Source of the DNA: Arion vulgaris
Lineage: Eukaryota > Mollusca > Gastropoda > Stylommatophora > Arionidae
DNA: 64,000 bases
Reading direction: 5' to 3'
Assembly (NCBI GenBank): GCA_020796225.1
Contig: CM036775.1
Span: 11,519,671-11,583,670, forward strand
Shown: one piece after another, positions 35,500 through 46,194 of the stretch
Layout of the letters: every line of letters starts with the position of its first letter
Position numbering within the stretch: position 1 is the stretch's first letter
Notes under the pieces: generated by a model
Seen by the model: the letters and a program-made list of their open reading frames with translations, nothing else
Database searches by the model: none
Told to the model about the DNA's origin: nothing
Position numbers and translations under genes: made by a program

Positions 35500-35965
35500 C
35501 TTATTGATTTGTGTGTGAAACAAAGATAATGATATTTAACTCAAATGTCAAGGCTGTCCTTCTGTATGGAGTGGAGAGATGGAGAACAACTAAGGGGAAC
35601 ACCAAAAGTTGCAGACATTCATCAATAGATGCCTTCGCATGATATTTCATCCGCGATGGTATGACAGACCACAAACGGAACTGTGGGATAGAGCAGGACA
35701 ACGGCAGGTGGAACAAGGGACAGAAAGTGGCGATGGATAGGACACACACTGAGGAGACTCCCTAACAGCATCTTGGGATAGACCCTCTGATGAAACCCCC
35801 AGGTTAATAGAGGTAGGGGAATACCCAGGGATACCTTGGGGTGGGGGTTGAAGATGGAATGCAAGAAAATGGAGAGTGGTGAATCTGGAAAGAATAGCCT
35901 TGGATAGAAGGGCTTGGAAAACCTTGGTTGCAGACCTTTACCTCTCTAGGGGTCAAGAGGGAAGA
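35500..35965 (+). mobile_element. LINE C-terminal fragment with GAA tail
   Basis: Broken translation gives 'AVLLYGVERWRTTKGTPK', a 'KWRWIGHTLRRLPNSI' word and a later 'RAWKTLVADL'-type end, followed by 'gggaagaagaag'. This is the post-RT region of a non-LTR retrotransposon. A similar element is at 42035-42420. Confidence 0.7.
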
Positions 35966-36045
35966 AGAAGTAGAAAACAAGAGATGTATTGAGAATGCAG
36001 CAAAAGAAATCTAGATGTCTGTTGTAAATTGTTGAAATGTTATTG

Positions 36046-36090
36046 ATGATGCTCGTCCATCACGGGTGGTAATGACCATACAAATTTTCC
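36046..36090 (-). mobile_element. LINE-Z 3' terminus (left half of split copy)
   Basis: The minus strand carries the LINE-Z end 'ccacccgtgatggacgagc'. The other half is at 37011-37165. A LINE-R copy separates them. Confidence 0.8.
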
Positions 36091-37010
36091 TTCCTTTCGT
36101 TCGCTTGAAATATGTCTATATATTCAATGTTGTCTCTTGTATGAACTTCACTGTCTTTTGCTCAAGAGCCTATTCTTTAGCACAGAGGTCCATGTAGTTT
36201 TCTGTAGAGTGTTTTTCGTTAGGCCAGTGAGTTTGCCTCAGTGTATCATATTCGGGGCAGTCTTGAAGTATGTGCTCTGCTGTTTGGTTTGCCTGTCCAC
36301 ATGTACACATGGCTGAATTGCCAATCTTGAATTTTGTTGTGGCTGCGGAGCCGATTGTGTCCTGTTCTAAGGCGCAGAATAACAACTTGTTCCAATCTGC
36401 TCATATTATAGTAATCGTCTTGTGTTGGTATTTGTGGCTTTCTCATTGATTTAATCATCCTTTTCTTTTGGTAGTAGGTAACTGGCACATCCGGCTGCTC
36501 TCCTGCAGCACCTTCCTTGGCCAATCGGTCTGCTGTTTCATTTCCTGGTATTCCACAGTGAGAGGGTATACACTGCAAGACGACCCTGCGATGCTTGGAC
36601 AATTTAGACAGTAGGGTCTGTAGACCTGGCAATTTTCTGGACTGAAGTGCTTGGAGTGCTGATTTTGCATCAGTCAAAAATACAACAGGTTGAGGATCGG
36701 GTCTGGTATTCAACAGTTTTTCAGTTGCCACCTTGATTGCCTGAATTTCTGCATCATAATTGTGACAGAATTTCCCCATTGGTACTTTAATCGCATCTCT
36801 AGCGTTGTTTGGGTATTCTATGTACACTCCTGCTCCTCCATTCCTCACTGCATTTTCTGCTGACCCATCCGTGTATACCCGGACCCAGAGGTCATGTGGG
36901 TATTCTTCATCAAGTAAACTGAGAGTGACTGTCTTGCGTTGTATGCTGTTCTGCTCATCCTTGTCGAATATTCCTTTCACTTCTGTCTGGATACATACTT
37001 CTGGTATACA
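36091..37010 (-). mobile_element. LINE-R 3' copy with RNase H domain, inserted in LINE-Z
   Basis: The best-preserved RNase H in the window. The minus strand is open across VRVYTDGSAENAVRNGGAGV (first D), YDAEIQAIKVATEKL (E), VVFLTDAKSALQAL (D) and HCGIPGNETADRLAKEGAAG (final D). A frame change near 36385 leads to the CTCGQANQTAEHILQDCPEY zinc-knuckle-like end and the stop at about 36170. The 3' UTR ends at 36091. It is 5'-truncated at about 37005. The word ATACAAATTTTC flanks both sides (36079-36090 and about 37005-37016) as target duplication. RNase H in such LINEs removes RNA from the hybrid during reverse transcription. No RT is present, so it cannot move on its own. Confidence 0.87.
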
Positions 37011-37165
37011 AATTTTCATCCAAGGGAGTGTTGTTGTGTTATGTTTGTCTGTGTGTGCGTAGATGACTAGTGAGCCTGATACGGGCTTGAAATGTTCTTG
37101 TACAGTGTGGGCAAGGTATACTTGCACTTGTGGGAAGTTTTACTGCCTTTCTGTTTTGACATTTT
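37011..37165 (-). mobile_element. LINE-Z C2H2-finger end (right half of split copy)
   Basis: Homologous to 24485-24640. In the finger frame it retains 'CTRTFQA' and 'SSTHTQT'-like pieces. A single long frame that runs from here into the LINE-R RNase H is a chimera made by the nested insertion, not one protein. Confidence 0.8.
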
Positions 37166-37723
37166 ACTAAACCCAACTTCACTGCATTTATTAAGTCAGT
37201 CCTGTAGACTTTTAAACTTGCTGGGTTTCAATTGTAACTGCTATGTCTAGCATACATTTATCTTGACAGTAGCAAACGAGTTGATGCTTTTGAAAACTAT
37301 ATGTCAGTGTCATGACATTTACACAGTAGCTCTTCTCATTTGATTCTCAATTATTCATCAACTTTGAAAATGTGGGTACCCTGTTCAGCATTGGTGACAG
37401 GAATGTTAACACTGTCTTTTGGTGTTTTGATACAGAGAAACATGTATAACTTAAGAAGTCATACTAGTTTATGCCAATAGTATAGTATGTTGTTTCTGTT
37501 TATCACCTCTCTCTTTCTCTCTTATTTATTTCTGTTCACAATGGAACATAGGACTGCAACTTATTGCCTACATTTATCTTTTTCAATTCAAGTGTTGCTA
37601 ATGAAAACTCGCACTGAAATTATTCCTGACAGTTGTTCATGGAAATTTCTGATGACATGAAGTCATTTTTATAGATTAAAATAGTTGGCCCTAACCCAAC
37701 CCCCAATTGCTTGTGGAAATTTC
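37166..37723. other. PP1 last intron, nothing recognised
   Basis: AT-rich with a short CT run at 37510-37530. No supported feature. Confidence 0.45.
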
Positions 37724-37972
37724 GAGTGGTTACCGGGGCCCAAATTTGGGGTGTTAAGAATAGAACCTCTGTTACCTGCCACGCATGTCGTAAGAGGGGA
37801 CTAAGGAGGTTTGGATGAAATTGGTGCATGTCCTAAACGTGTAGAAGTCTTAGTCTATGCGTTTAGGGGCCTACCAAACCAATGTGCAACGTATACACTT
37901 CTTGGCAAAGATCAAACATATCACAAAGAGTGATTAAAATTGGTAGTAAAGACAACGAAAAGAAGAAGCTTG
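37724..37972 (+). mobile_element. SINE-F1 copy
   Basis: A full F1 unit with head ('gagtggttaccggggcccaa'), body ('gtttaggggcctaccaaacc', 'agatcaaacatatcac') and tail 'aaaagaagaag'. 'gcttgtggaaat' flanks both sides (about 37708 and 37967), a likely target duplication. Confidence 0.85.
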
Positions 37973-38304
37973 TGGAAATATTGTCCAATATGACATAGAT
38001 TTGTGCAAATGGTTTACCTAACTCATTCCATGCTTTTGCAGCACCTGCACCACAGCGAAGTCTGTAGAACGCCATTAGCCGTACACAACACCATAGAGTT
38101 GCTTCCCTTATAAGAAGTCTAGTTTTTAATTTTACTTCTACTACTTTTTAACCTTGTTATTCTATTAGGTTGTCCAGTAGTTGGGATTTTTTTAATTACC
38201 TTCCTTGGATTAACTGTTTAAAAAATTAGGAAATAACTCGACGTGGAAAGAGTTAAGAACATAAAAACCTTACTTTATAGTACCTCATCTATTGAGTTAT
38301 ACTA

Positions 38305-38560
38305 CGCCTGTGTGATGCGGAGCCCACAAGGAAACAAAGAATAGTACCACTGCAACCTACAAGGCGACTGATGTAAGGGTCTAGGGAAGCTACCCTAGTA
38401 AATAAAAAGCATAGCAGAAATTGGATGCGCTGGCCTACTTGTAGGCGCATAACTGGCAACGATACAATTGCTCTTAGGTGCAGATCACATACAAATCACA
38501 CAGAGTGGTTAACAAGTGGTCGATATGGAGCGTTGAAGAAGAAGAGTTATACTGTAGCAT
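38305..38560 (+). mobile_element. SINE-F3 copy
   Basis: A diverged F head ('gcccacaaggaaacaaagaa', 'acctacaaggcgactgatgt') joined to the F3 body ('gtagggaagctaccctagt' type, 'gtgcagatcacatacaaatc', 'gtggtcgatatggagcg') and a GAAGAAGAAG tail. The minus-strand sister is at 52487-52742. Confidence 0.75.
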
Positions 38561-38675
38561 GGTGTCATTTGTGATTGACCACAGGAATTGTCGTCCAAGG
38601 AGTCATGCCCAACCAACTCTCATCTCAATTAATCATGTCTTAATTTTAGCTAACAGTTTTATTTTCTGTCATCAG

Positions 38676-38765
38676 ATATTGAAGCCTGCAGACAAGAAAA
38701 AGTTCCCATATGGAGGCCTGAATGCAGGGCGGCCAGTAACACCACCTCGGGTAACCAAAAGCTAA
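38676..38765 (+). CDS. Protein phosphatase 1 catalytic subunit, last exon (C-terminal tail)
   Basis: A 90-nt exon after 'ctgtcatcag', ending in TAA at 38763. It codes ILKPADKKKFPYGGLNAGRP then VTPPRVTKS. The YGGLN.GRPVTPPR pattern is closest to PP1-beta among the animal isoforms as I recall them. TPPR is the conserved cyclin-dependent kinase site whose phosphorylation lowers PP1 activity. The tail after TPPR is shorter than in vertebrate PP1-beta. Confidence 0.95.
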   Translation: MLKPADKKKFPYGGLNAGRPVTPPRVTKS

Positions 38766-39150
38766 AGGCAAGATGTAATGCAAGGAATCTATATATAACT
38801 TCACCACCATATTTGATGTTTGTAAACTCGTGTCATTGGGGAAAAGGGGGGTGGTTATTGATCTGCAACTGTTCATAGTTTACACATCTATTTTTGTGGT
38901 TCAAAATATGTTTTGAAACAGTGACATGTACAATGTAGTCTGGAACCTGTTTGATGGATTCAGTGTGTGGTTTCACTTAAATTGAGATGAACTTTTACTC
39001 GCTGCACTGGAATAAGTTGTAGCTTTTTTTGTGTTCAGATCATGCATTGTTCTAGCAACATTACTTTTGTTGTAATTACAGAATGATAGTATTGCTGACC
39101 ACCCAGTCCTATGTGCCAGCCATTTACATTTCAGTTAGTAATAGATACAG
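38766..39150 (+). other. PP1 3' untranslated region (start)
   Basis: Follows the stop codon. No AATAAA is obvious in the first 380 bases, so the transcript may extend further. The first clear AATAAA words downstream are near 40431 and 43013, beyond several repeats. Confidence 0.5.
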
Positions 39151-39159
39151 TCTATAGGA

Positions 39160-39445
39160 AAAGTGTCTAACTGAATGGATTAGGTGCGTTCCTATTCAGA
39201 GACCAGGTTTGATCCTCGGTAAGGCCAAGAGTTTGTCTCTTGGGAGGCGTAAAAAAATTATAACCTGAAAAGTTTGGCGCGACTGCACTAGCGATTAAAT
39301 TCCTCCGCTCATGTCCGCTTGTCCTACACCGTCCTAAGAGCGTATTACAGTTGTTGAAGACTGTCTATAGAGATACATGTTGACCCGAATGTGTTCTGAT
39401 AGAGAGAATTGTCAGGCTAGATTTACACTGGTTCTCCCTCCATTT
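39160..39445 (+). mobile_element. Possible tRNA-derived SINE (SINE-E)
   Basis: A-box-like 'gtctaactgaatggattagg' and B-box-like 'ccaggtttgatcctcgg' are spaced as in a tRNA head. The body to about 39445 is not matched elsewhere in the window, so this is a single-copy call. Confidence 0.45.
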
Positions 39446-39689
39446 ACTTCATGCAAGTCTAACACTATCTCTCATGACATATTCTTGGGGAGTCATTTTT
39501 CTACTTAATGTATAAATTAATCTTCATAGACATGCCCACCGTTCCATTATTGTTGACCCATTATTTACATACAATCTTTGACATTTGTAATATGTACAAG
39601 TCTGTAAATAGTTTATATTGCATCGACTGTTCACCATTTATATGCGACACGGTTTACACACGATTCATTGTCATCAAATAGCTTGTCCT

Positions 39690-40132
39690 GTGCAGAACTT
39701 TGCCACCTCAACAGTCCTTCGGAATTTCTCTCTCTCATAGGCCAAATGTCCCGCCTCTGTAGTCATCATGTTCAAACCATCAGTTACATCCTGAATCTAT
39801 CTTCTCTGTGGTCTTCCTCTTCTTTTTGCCGGTATGCCTCCTTTCATGGTGGTCTTCTTCAGCCCTTTGTATCTCTTTATATGTCCAAAATACCTAAATT
39901 TTCTTATTTGTAGCTTGAGCCAGTTTTCTTTGATTTTACTTTCTTTCTGGATAGATCTATTTGTTCTCTTCTCTGTCCAAGATATACAAAAGACTCTTCT
40001 GTAACTTATATTCAAAAGCACATAAATGTTTTTCCACTGCTTCACAACACACGATTCACTTATATGAAATGGCTTAATGACACTAGTAGGTGATGTTACT
40101 CTCTTTGTTTGTGACAACACACACACACACAC
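39690..40132 (-). mobile_element. LINE-V-type C-terminal fragment
   Basis: Minus strand: ISYRRVFCISWTEKRTNRSI, ENWLKLQIRKFRYFGHIKRY, KTTMKGGIPAKRRGRPQRR. This is the same C-terminal architecture as 47190-47715. It ends with an (AC)n run at 40117-40131. Confidence 0.8.
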
Positions 40133-40740
40133 ATTTGTATGTGTATTAATATCCGTAAGAATTGTTATATTTAATTCCAGTGAGTTGTTAGCAATAATTC
40201 TTCATTGATCTCATTTCTCTTGTGTAAGCAACATTCATGTGAAAAGCAATGAAATGTGCAAGAATTTATTATATTGCAACACTTAGTCAACCGAGAGGTT
40301 CAGACACACCAACAAGTTGTAAGCTTTCTATTGAACCCTTTCCCTTCATAAATTTTAAAAAAAATACCTCTGGACACATTTATATATCAATATATACTGA
40401 ACTGATCATTCTACTGGTTTTATGTCGTCTTAATAAATACTGTGAGCAAGTCTATCGGCTCAGAAGGATGAGGGGGTTACGGTAATAGTGATTTTGTAAT
40501 GATAAAGCAAGATGTATATAACAAGCATGATGTGAATAGACATAACTCCCTCTCATGAACATTTCAGGGAGCAGTTCATAGGGATAGGAGATGAGGGAGA
40601 GAAAGGAAAGCATGGGTTGATAACATCAAGGGTTGGTCAGTAAAGGACTTTGTCACACTTGTTTGTATCACAGAGGAAAGAGATCATTGGATGGGTGATC
40701 TCATCTTAGCACATCTATGGTAGTCATGCGCTATAGACTT
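40133..40740. other. No recognisable gene
   Basis: AT-rich left half. Around 40560-40700, '+' words such as 'gacataactccctctcatg' and 'gatgagggagagaaaggaaag' may be a decayed LINE end. Not assigned. Confidence 0.4.
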
Positions 40741-40977
40741 TATGATATTCTTTTTGCGTTGTTCTTTACCACCAATTTTAATCACTCTTTGTGATATGTT
40801 TGATCTTTGACAAGAACGTGTATACGTTGCACATTGGTTTGGTAGGCCCCTAAATGCATAGACTTCTACACATTTAGGACACATGCATCTGATTTCAGCC
40901 AAACCTCCTTAGTGCCTCTTACAACATGCATGGCAGGTAACAGTGGTTCTATTCTTGAGTAACCACTCGGGCGTCTC
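40741..40977 (-). mobile_element. SINE-F1 copy
   Basis: Minus strand, with the tail side at 40741 lacking a long GAA run. Body 'aggcccctaaatgcatagac', head at 40920-40977 ('ggcaggtaacagtggttc'). Confidence 0.78.
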
Positions 40978-41146
40978 TTTTTTTCTCTTTTTATTCCCAA
41001 TGAAACTTATCACTAAAGTTTGTATTAGTTTTTCAACTTTGCGTTTCTAAGAACATAACACTGACACATACAAGATAAATTCATGATGGTTATACATTCA
41101 CAACTAGTTATTGATTTCTAAGTATAAATGTGATAAAAAAACAATC

Positions 41147-41483
41147 TCTCTCTCTCTTGGGATCACCGCCCAGACCAATGTACAAGATCTCCCCATAAAT
41201 CCCATAAAACATGTGAAAATCTGATTCATCCAGTCTTAGCATTGGTGTGTTTTACGTCACATCTTCAGCACCATTTGGAGCTCTAGTGCTTATCCTTCGG
41301 CGATGTGCCCGGTTTCAGCCAGCTTTACTCGGCTCGCTCTCCGTTCTGTAGCCATCTAGTGTTTTTACGGTGTGGGGTAGCTAGCCCAACCTATTTAGAT
41401 GCCTCTTATGACATGCGTGGCAGGTAACAGTGGTTCTATTCTTTACACTGCAATTTGGGCCCCGGTAACCACTCAGGCGAAAC
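41147..41483 (-). mobile_element. SINE-F2 copy
   Basis: A full minus-strand F2 unit. The GA-rich end is 'tctctctctctcttggg' at 41145, the body 'cacatcttcagcaccatttg' and the head 'gtaaccactcaggcg' at 41465-41480. Confidence 0.82.
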
Positions 41484-41694
41484 AAACAATCATGTACAGT
41501 AAGGATACTAAACAATAATAATAACGCCACAAGTTCTGACATAGTCCCCAGAAGCTACGAATGCAGATATTCCATCGACAGCCGATTCTGTACCAATTGT
41601 TCAGCAAACAATTCTATTATAACTTGCAAAATCATATTTGCTTTCAGTTCTTCCTGGTTAGTATGAAACTCTTTCTCTGGGAAATGCTCAACAC
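41484..41694. other. No recognisable gene
   Basis: AT-rich spacer between a SINE and a LINE fragment. Nothing identified. Confidence 0.5.
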
Positions 41695-42010
41695 AAAACA
41701 TATCATCAAGGTGCGTGTCCTTTATAGGACGTTGCTCTCTTTGCAGCGCATCTGAAATTCACTGTCTCTTGCCAGTTCACCCACTTGTCGATGGTCATAT
41801 TCATGGTTTCTTTAATATCTTGTAGCCATCTTCTTCCTGGTCTGCCTCTGCATCCTGGGACCCTGCCCTCTAATATTGTTATCACCAGACCATCGTGACG
41901 CTTGATGTGACCAAAGTATCTAATTTTTCTGTATCGTATATTGTTTATCAGCCGATTGTCTGTAACATTCAGTTCATTCAGGACATCAGTGTGCACAAAA
42001 CATATATTTA
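41695..42010 (-). mobile_element. LINE-V C-terminal fragment
   Basis: Minus strand: LNELNVTDNRLINNIRYRKI, RYFGHIKRHDGLV, GRVPGCRGRPGRRWLQDIKE and TMNMTIDKWVNWQE. It ends in 'aaggacacgcaccttgatg', with a short GAT tail. Confidence 0.82.
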
Positions 42011-42034
42011 CAAATTTGTCATGAGACATGGTAT

Positions 42035-42420
42035 GTGACTAAAAGTATGACATCCAAACTGCAGACATTCATTCACCAACAGATGATGTCTTGCTCTTGC
42101 CTGTATCAGATGACTGGAAATGATAACAAATATAAACTATGTAGAGAACACGACGGAAACCAATATATATTTGGAGGTTATAGAGATAAATTGACAATGG
42201 ATTGTATACATCCTCAGGAAACAACTGAACAAAGTCAGACATGTGCTTGAATGGAACCCACAAGTGATGAAAGTAGGGGGAAAGACCAAAGAATGTGCAG
42301 AGAACAGTGAAAGAGACCAGAGGTTGGAGTCTTATTGGCAGAAGACAGTCCTGAATAGGTTTCAGTGGAGAGTGATAGCTGTAAGCTTATGTATCTAGGG
42401 GAATAAGACAATTTCTTTAA
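42035..42420 (+). mobile_element. LINE C-terminal fragment
   Basis: Broken frames give 'KLQTFIHQQM', 'GNQYIFGGYRDKLTMDCIHP' and an ALEWNPQ-type word followed by 'GKTKECAE'. The pattern is the C-terminal 'L.WNPQGKR..GRP' region of non-LTR retrotransposons. Confidence 0.6.
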
Positions 42421-42496
42421 TATCATTGTAGTTCAGGGGTAGTGTAGCTGATACATACAGTTAGATGCAGTGTTCAGGTTGTCCTAGATGTATATA

Positions 42497-42582
42497 CAGG
42501 GTGTTCAAGATAAAAGTAGCCCAACTGGCAATTGATATTTCTTCGATGTATCAATCAGGCTACTTTTATCTTGAACACCCTG
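42497..42582. mobile_element. 86-bp mariner-type MITE (nearly all terminal repeat)
   Basis: CAGGGTGTTCAAGATAAAAG at the left and its reverse complement at the right, about 26-bp arms with 30-odd bases between. TA flanks both sides (42495-42496, 42583-42584). CAGGGTGT is a common start of mariner-type terminal repeats. A longer relative is at 63684-63941. Confidence 0.8.
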
Positions 42583-43137
42583 TAGAAGTGAAGTACCAAG
42601 AGGAAGTAGCTTGGTGTTGTGAGTCAGTCAACAGTCATTGTCTCTCTATCTCTCTATCTCTCTCTCTTCTCTCTCTCTACATTTTTCACATGTTAGAATA
42701 GCCATATGTTCTTTTATTTAATTTGCAACATAACACTGGATTCAAACCCAATCCATAAACGTTTGTTTATGATTCCACTATTGACAGCTTCACAGTGATC
42801 TTTCATATTCCATGAAGTTTACAATCATAAAACCACATTCACATACAGCTAAGGCATTATAGAAAACATTTGAGTTGCATCTTAATCTGCTGTAGTGTTT
42901 CTATGATTTGTCTATATATTGTTTGTCAGTATTGTATTTGCTATGTTTGTCATATTTTATTTTGTTTATTCATTACTCATAGAGATCAAACAAACGTATT
43001 CATTTGTGAATAGAAATTACTTGTCACACTGCTCTCCAAATAAATTCATTGATGCTGACTGAGTGTTGGTGTTGTTCTTATTTGATGGATGACCACAAGA
43101 AGGCTGCTGTTGTTAATATTTATGATCAAGAAGTTAG

Positions 43138-43500
43138 TGTGTGTAGCTTAAGCGGTAGTGAGCTCGGTTACAACCCAAGCGTATCTGGCTCAAATTCCGC
43201 TGCAGGGAAGTTTGGAAGCAAATTTGTTCCCTTGGATTTGTACAGACTAAAAATAGACTTCACCGTTCAGAAATCATGTGTAGAAGTCTATGCGTTTAGA
43301 GGCCTACCAAACCAGTGTGCAACGTATACACGTTCTTGGCAAAGATCAAACACATCACAAAGAGTGATTAAAATTGGGAAAGAATGACCAAGAAGAAGAA
43401 GTCAATAGCAACTGAATATAAGGTGCCTAGAAATCGATGACTCCTTTCTGTGTTGATGGTTACGTCTGTGAAAGATATGCCTGATTGTCAGCATCATCAT
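43138..43500 (+). mobile_element. SINE-D copy interrupted by a SINE-F1 piece
   Basis: The tRNA-like head has A box 'gtgtagcttaagcggtagtg' and a weak B box 'tggctcaaattccgc'. The body stops at about 43274 ('caccgttcagaaatca') and resumes at 43406 with 'tcaatagcaactgaatataa' and 'gttgatggttacgtctgtga'. An intact relative is at 58034-58290. Confidence 0.78.
43275..43405 (+). mobile_element. 5'-truncated SINE-F1 inside SINE-D
   Basis: Starts at 'tgtgtagaagtctatgcg' without the F head, runs through 'ggcctaccaaaccagtgtgc' and ends in 'aagaagaagaag'. Truncation from the 5' side is expected of target-primed reverse transcription. Confidence 0.8.
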
Positions 43501-43905
43501 CATCAGGTGCCGTCTCCACATCAAGGTTGCTGCATGTCCAGCATCCTCTGTCTCGTAGTTGCACACTGCCAGACTGTAACCTGTCCATTTCTAAGTTTCC
43601 TCGACTTATCTCTGGTCTCCTCTTGCTCTTCCCCAATTTCGCTCTAGTAAATGTTTATCTGCTGTATGCCTTTATGCCAAAATACTTTACTTGTCTGAAT
43701 TTTATTTCTCTTAATAATTGTTTCTTCATGCTAGTTTTCCTAAAACTTGTTTATTTGTCTGTTTTTCTGTCCATGAAACTTGCTATTCTTCTATATATCC
43801 ACATCTCAAATGATCAATTCTGTCTTCTAACTGCTTGTTCATTGTCCATGTTTGAGCAACATTAATATAGAATATATAGCATTGATCATTCAATTTACCT
43901 GTTGT
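43501..43905 (-). mobile_element. LINE-V-like C-terminal fragment
   Basis: Minus-strand reading gives 'LLREIKFRQVKYFGIKAY', 'GKSKRRPEISRGNLEMDRL' and 'VQLRDRGCWT'. It is more decayed than the other LINE-V copies. Confidence 0.55.
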
Positions 43906-43989
43906 GATTTGTTTGATGTCAGTAACTTTTCATATATTGAAATTATCCTGCCATCTATTCTTTAATTTCAGTTATACATCTGCCATCAT

Positions 43990-44350
43990 CTGGCATGATT
44001 GTCAGTACTTCTATAAAGTAATTGGTAAGAGAGAAGAAGAAATGTGCAGTGATAAATCAGTGCTGTTGTATGGCTTGGTAACATGGATGACAAGGATATG
44101 CCATGATTGTCAGTACACTTCTATAAAGAAGTAATTGGTGGAAGAAAGAAGAAGAAATTGCGTGATAAATCAGTGCTGTTGTATGGCTTTCTAACATGGA
44201 TGACAACAATAGAAAACTATATGCCTCTGTAAGTGGATGTTTACATAGAAAAGCGAGATTGAGATGGTATGGAAAGATGAACTGAGAGAAAGAACTAAGC
44301 AGATACCAGTGGAAAAATAGCGAAGAAGAGAAGCTGGTGATGGATAGGAT
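43990..44350 (+). mobile_element. LINE fragment with a 110-bp internal tandem duplication
   Basis: The word 'gccatgattgtcagtac' to 'aacatggatgacaa' occurs twice in direct succession (about 43993-44098 and 44099-44205). SVLLYGF.TWMTTIENY is the '..LLYG.E.W.M' word of LINE C-termini, and a 'KRRSW..W' word follows. The GAAGAAGAA inside each unit may be an old tail. Confidence 0.55.
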
Positions 44351-44361
44351 ACAAACTGAGA

Positions 44362-44600
44362 AGTTTAGTTGTCGGATCATCATCACTGCACATCGAACCA
44401 ATTAGTCCATAAGTGCTTCGATCTCTCCCTCAGTATTTCCATCAGCGTGTAGCGACTAATGACACCGGTTCTTTGTTGGTTTACTATTTTTCTTTGTCTA
44501 CCAGCATAATATTCTTGTCTAGCTACAGCACATTTGACTTGGAGTTCTTGCAGTCTGGTTATCGTTGTAGATTCACCACAATTACTTGAATCATGTACAC
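44362..44600 (-). mobile_element. LINE-U-type 3' end
   Basis: Minus strand of the same 3' end seen at 29368-29571 and 25434-25575: words 'gttgtcggatcatcatcact', 'cagcgtgtagcgactaatg' and 'gcagtctggttatcg'. Confidence 0.7.
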
Positions 44601-45060
44601 ATCCTCTCTCCCTAAGGGAATTTATAATATCAGCATGGTAAGACTGACCGGAAGCATTGCAAGGCAGGCATTGTTTTGGAACCCTCAGGGAAAGAGGAGT
44701 AGGGAAAGGTCTAGAAATAGCTGGAGACTGATATTGAAAGGATTGACAAGCGAGAGGACAGGATGTGCTTCGTTGGAAGTTGAAAGGTGAAGAAGTAAGT
44801 GAGATCTTCACTACATCTACCAGACAGCAACAATATTGATCAGGAAAGTAGTGTATAACCTTAGATAATCTGAACTTGAATATCAAAGCAAGCATTGAAG
44901 TGGGATGCAAAGGGTTCAAGAAAGAGGACCTAAGGAGACCCTGAAACGAAATTTGCAGAGAGACAAGAAATATCGGTCTCAGTTCCATGGAGGAGATTGA
45001 GCGAGTTGCCCAGGATAGAGCGGTATGGAGAAATTACTTGCAGAACCTATGTAATGTATA
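44601..45060 (+). mobile_element. LINE C-terminal fragment
   Basis: Contains QALFWNPQGKRSRERSRNSW and later RDKKYRSQFHGG in different frames, then a 'A.DRA.WRNYLQNL'-type ending (44990-45050). The 'WNPQGKR..RP..W' word is a standard LINE C-terminal signature. Confidence 0.68.
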
Positions 45061-45325
45061 ACGGTACGAGAGGAATTATTATTAATCTGAGCTTGAGGCA
45101 GAATTATAACGTCTTCTCTGACTGTACATGGAACAATCTCAGAATAATGCTGTATCTATCTTCTAGTTCATCTCTTATATCGATTTTTTAAAAGTGTATT
45201 CTCACCTTTCACAATGGCTGTTGAAGTCTTCAAATAATATGCAGTTGGAATCCTTTTTCTCCCATATCATAGGCGTGGTCTTTCAAGTAGAGATTATGTA
45301 TCCTTCCTTTCCATCAACGGCTTAT
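45061..45325. other. No recognisable gene
   Basis: AT-rich spacer. Nothing identified. Confidence 0.5.
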
Positions 45326-45329
45326 GTAT

Positions 45330-45755
45330 GTTCTTGGTAGATTATGGACTTGGTATCCTGACGATATCACGATCTCTCTTTAGCCTGTTACGCCCTTGGC
45401 GTTTAGGGCAGCAACAAACGCACACCATTCTTCCCTGTTCATGGTCTTCCTCTGTATTGTGTTCCAGCTATGATTCATTTCCTTCAGTTCTTGCTCTATC
45501 GTTCTCCTCCAGGTCGTCTTGGGTCTTCCACGCTGTACCCCTGAGTCCATCTCAGTGCAGTCTTTCGTGATCGGAGCCAGTCTCCATGCGCGTCACATGT
45601 CCAATCCATCTCCAGCGTCGTCTTCGGATGATAGTGCCCATATTCTCTTGTTGGCATGGTGCAAGCAATTCTTGGTTCGAGATAGTAGTGGCCAGTACAC
45701 GCGTAAGATTTTTCGCAGACAAGTTGTATGAAAGGTATCACAATCACAATGTTTA
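45330..45755 (-). mobile_element. LINE C-terminal fragment
   Basis: Minus strand: FHTTCLRKILRVYWPLLSRT, then IWALSSEDDAGDGLDM with RAWRLAPITKDCTEMDSGVQ, GRPKTTWRRTIEQELKEMNH and EEWCAFVAALNAKG. C-terminal region of a non-LTR element, moderately preserved. Confidence 0.72.
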
Positions 45756-45995
45756 AAAAGCCGAAGGATTGACTTCATTGCACCGGGTTTTATCCTATAT
45801 GGCTCAGTCCTCTCCGCAGAAATGACACGCCACCTGCCGAGAGTATTGCACAAAGCCCGAACTCCGTAGCTCCGGCAACAATCCTAGGGGTCTCTGGAAA
45901 ATACTGCACTCGTGAACAGAACGGCGCGGTCCGGATTCGAACCCACGACCTTCGACTCACAAGGCAAAGGTCTTAACCATTTAGCCACAGAGACC
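45756..45995 (-). mobile_element. SINE-C copy 3
   Basis: Minus strand. The head at 45925-45995 carries A box 'ctctgtggctaaatggttaa' and B box 'gtcgtgggttcgaatcc', the best-preserved promoter boxes of the family. The 3' end is 'aatccttcggctttt' side at 45756. Confidence 0.88.
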
Positions 45996-46194
45996 CCTCG
46001 ATCACAATGTGAACGACTCTAGAAAAAAAATCTTTAGATGCACTAGAGGTAATCCCATTGTGAAGAAAATAATTATGCTTGGCATTCTGTCACTATTTTA
46101 CTGTCATGCAATCCCCCAAAGCATAAATACGCAGGTTACTGCTGATTAAAGACATCCACTGTACAAGACCTTAGTATATGTACAAAACTTAAAT

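Noticed and set aside
36246..37127. 293-codon minus-strand frame as a single host gene
   Set aside because: It joins the end of LINE-Z to a LINE-R RNase H across an insertion with target duplications, so it is a chimera of two retrotransposon pieces.
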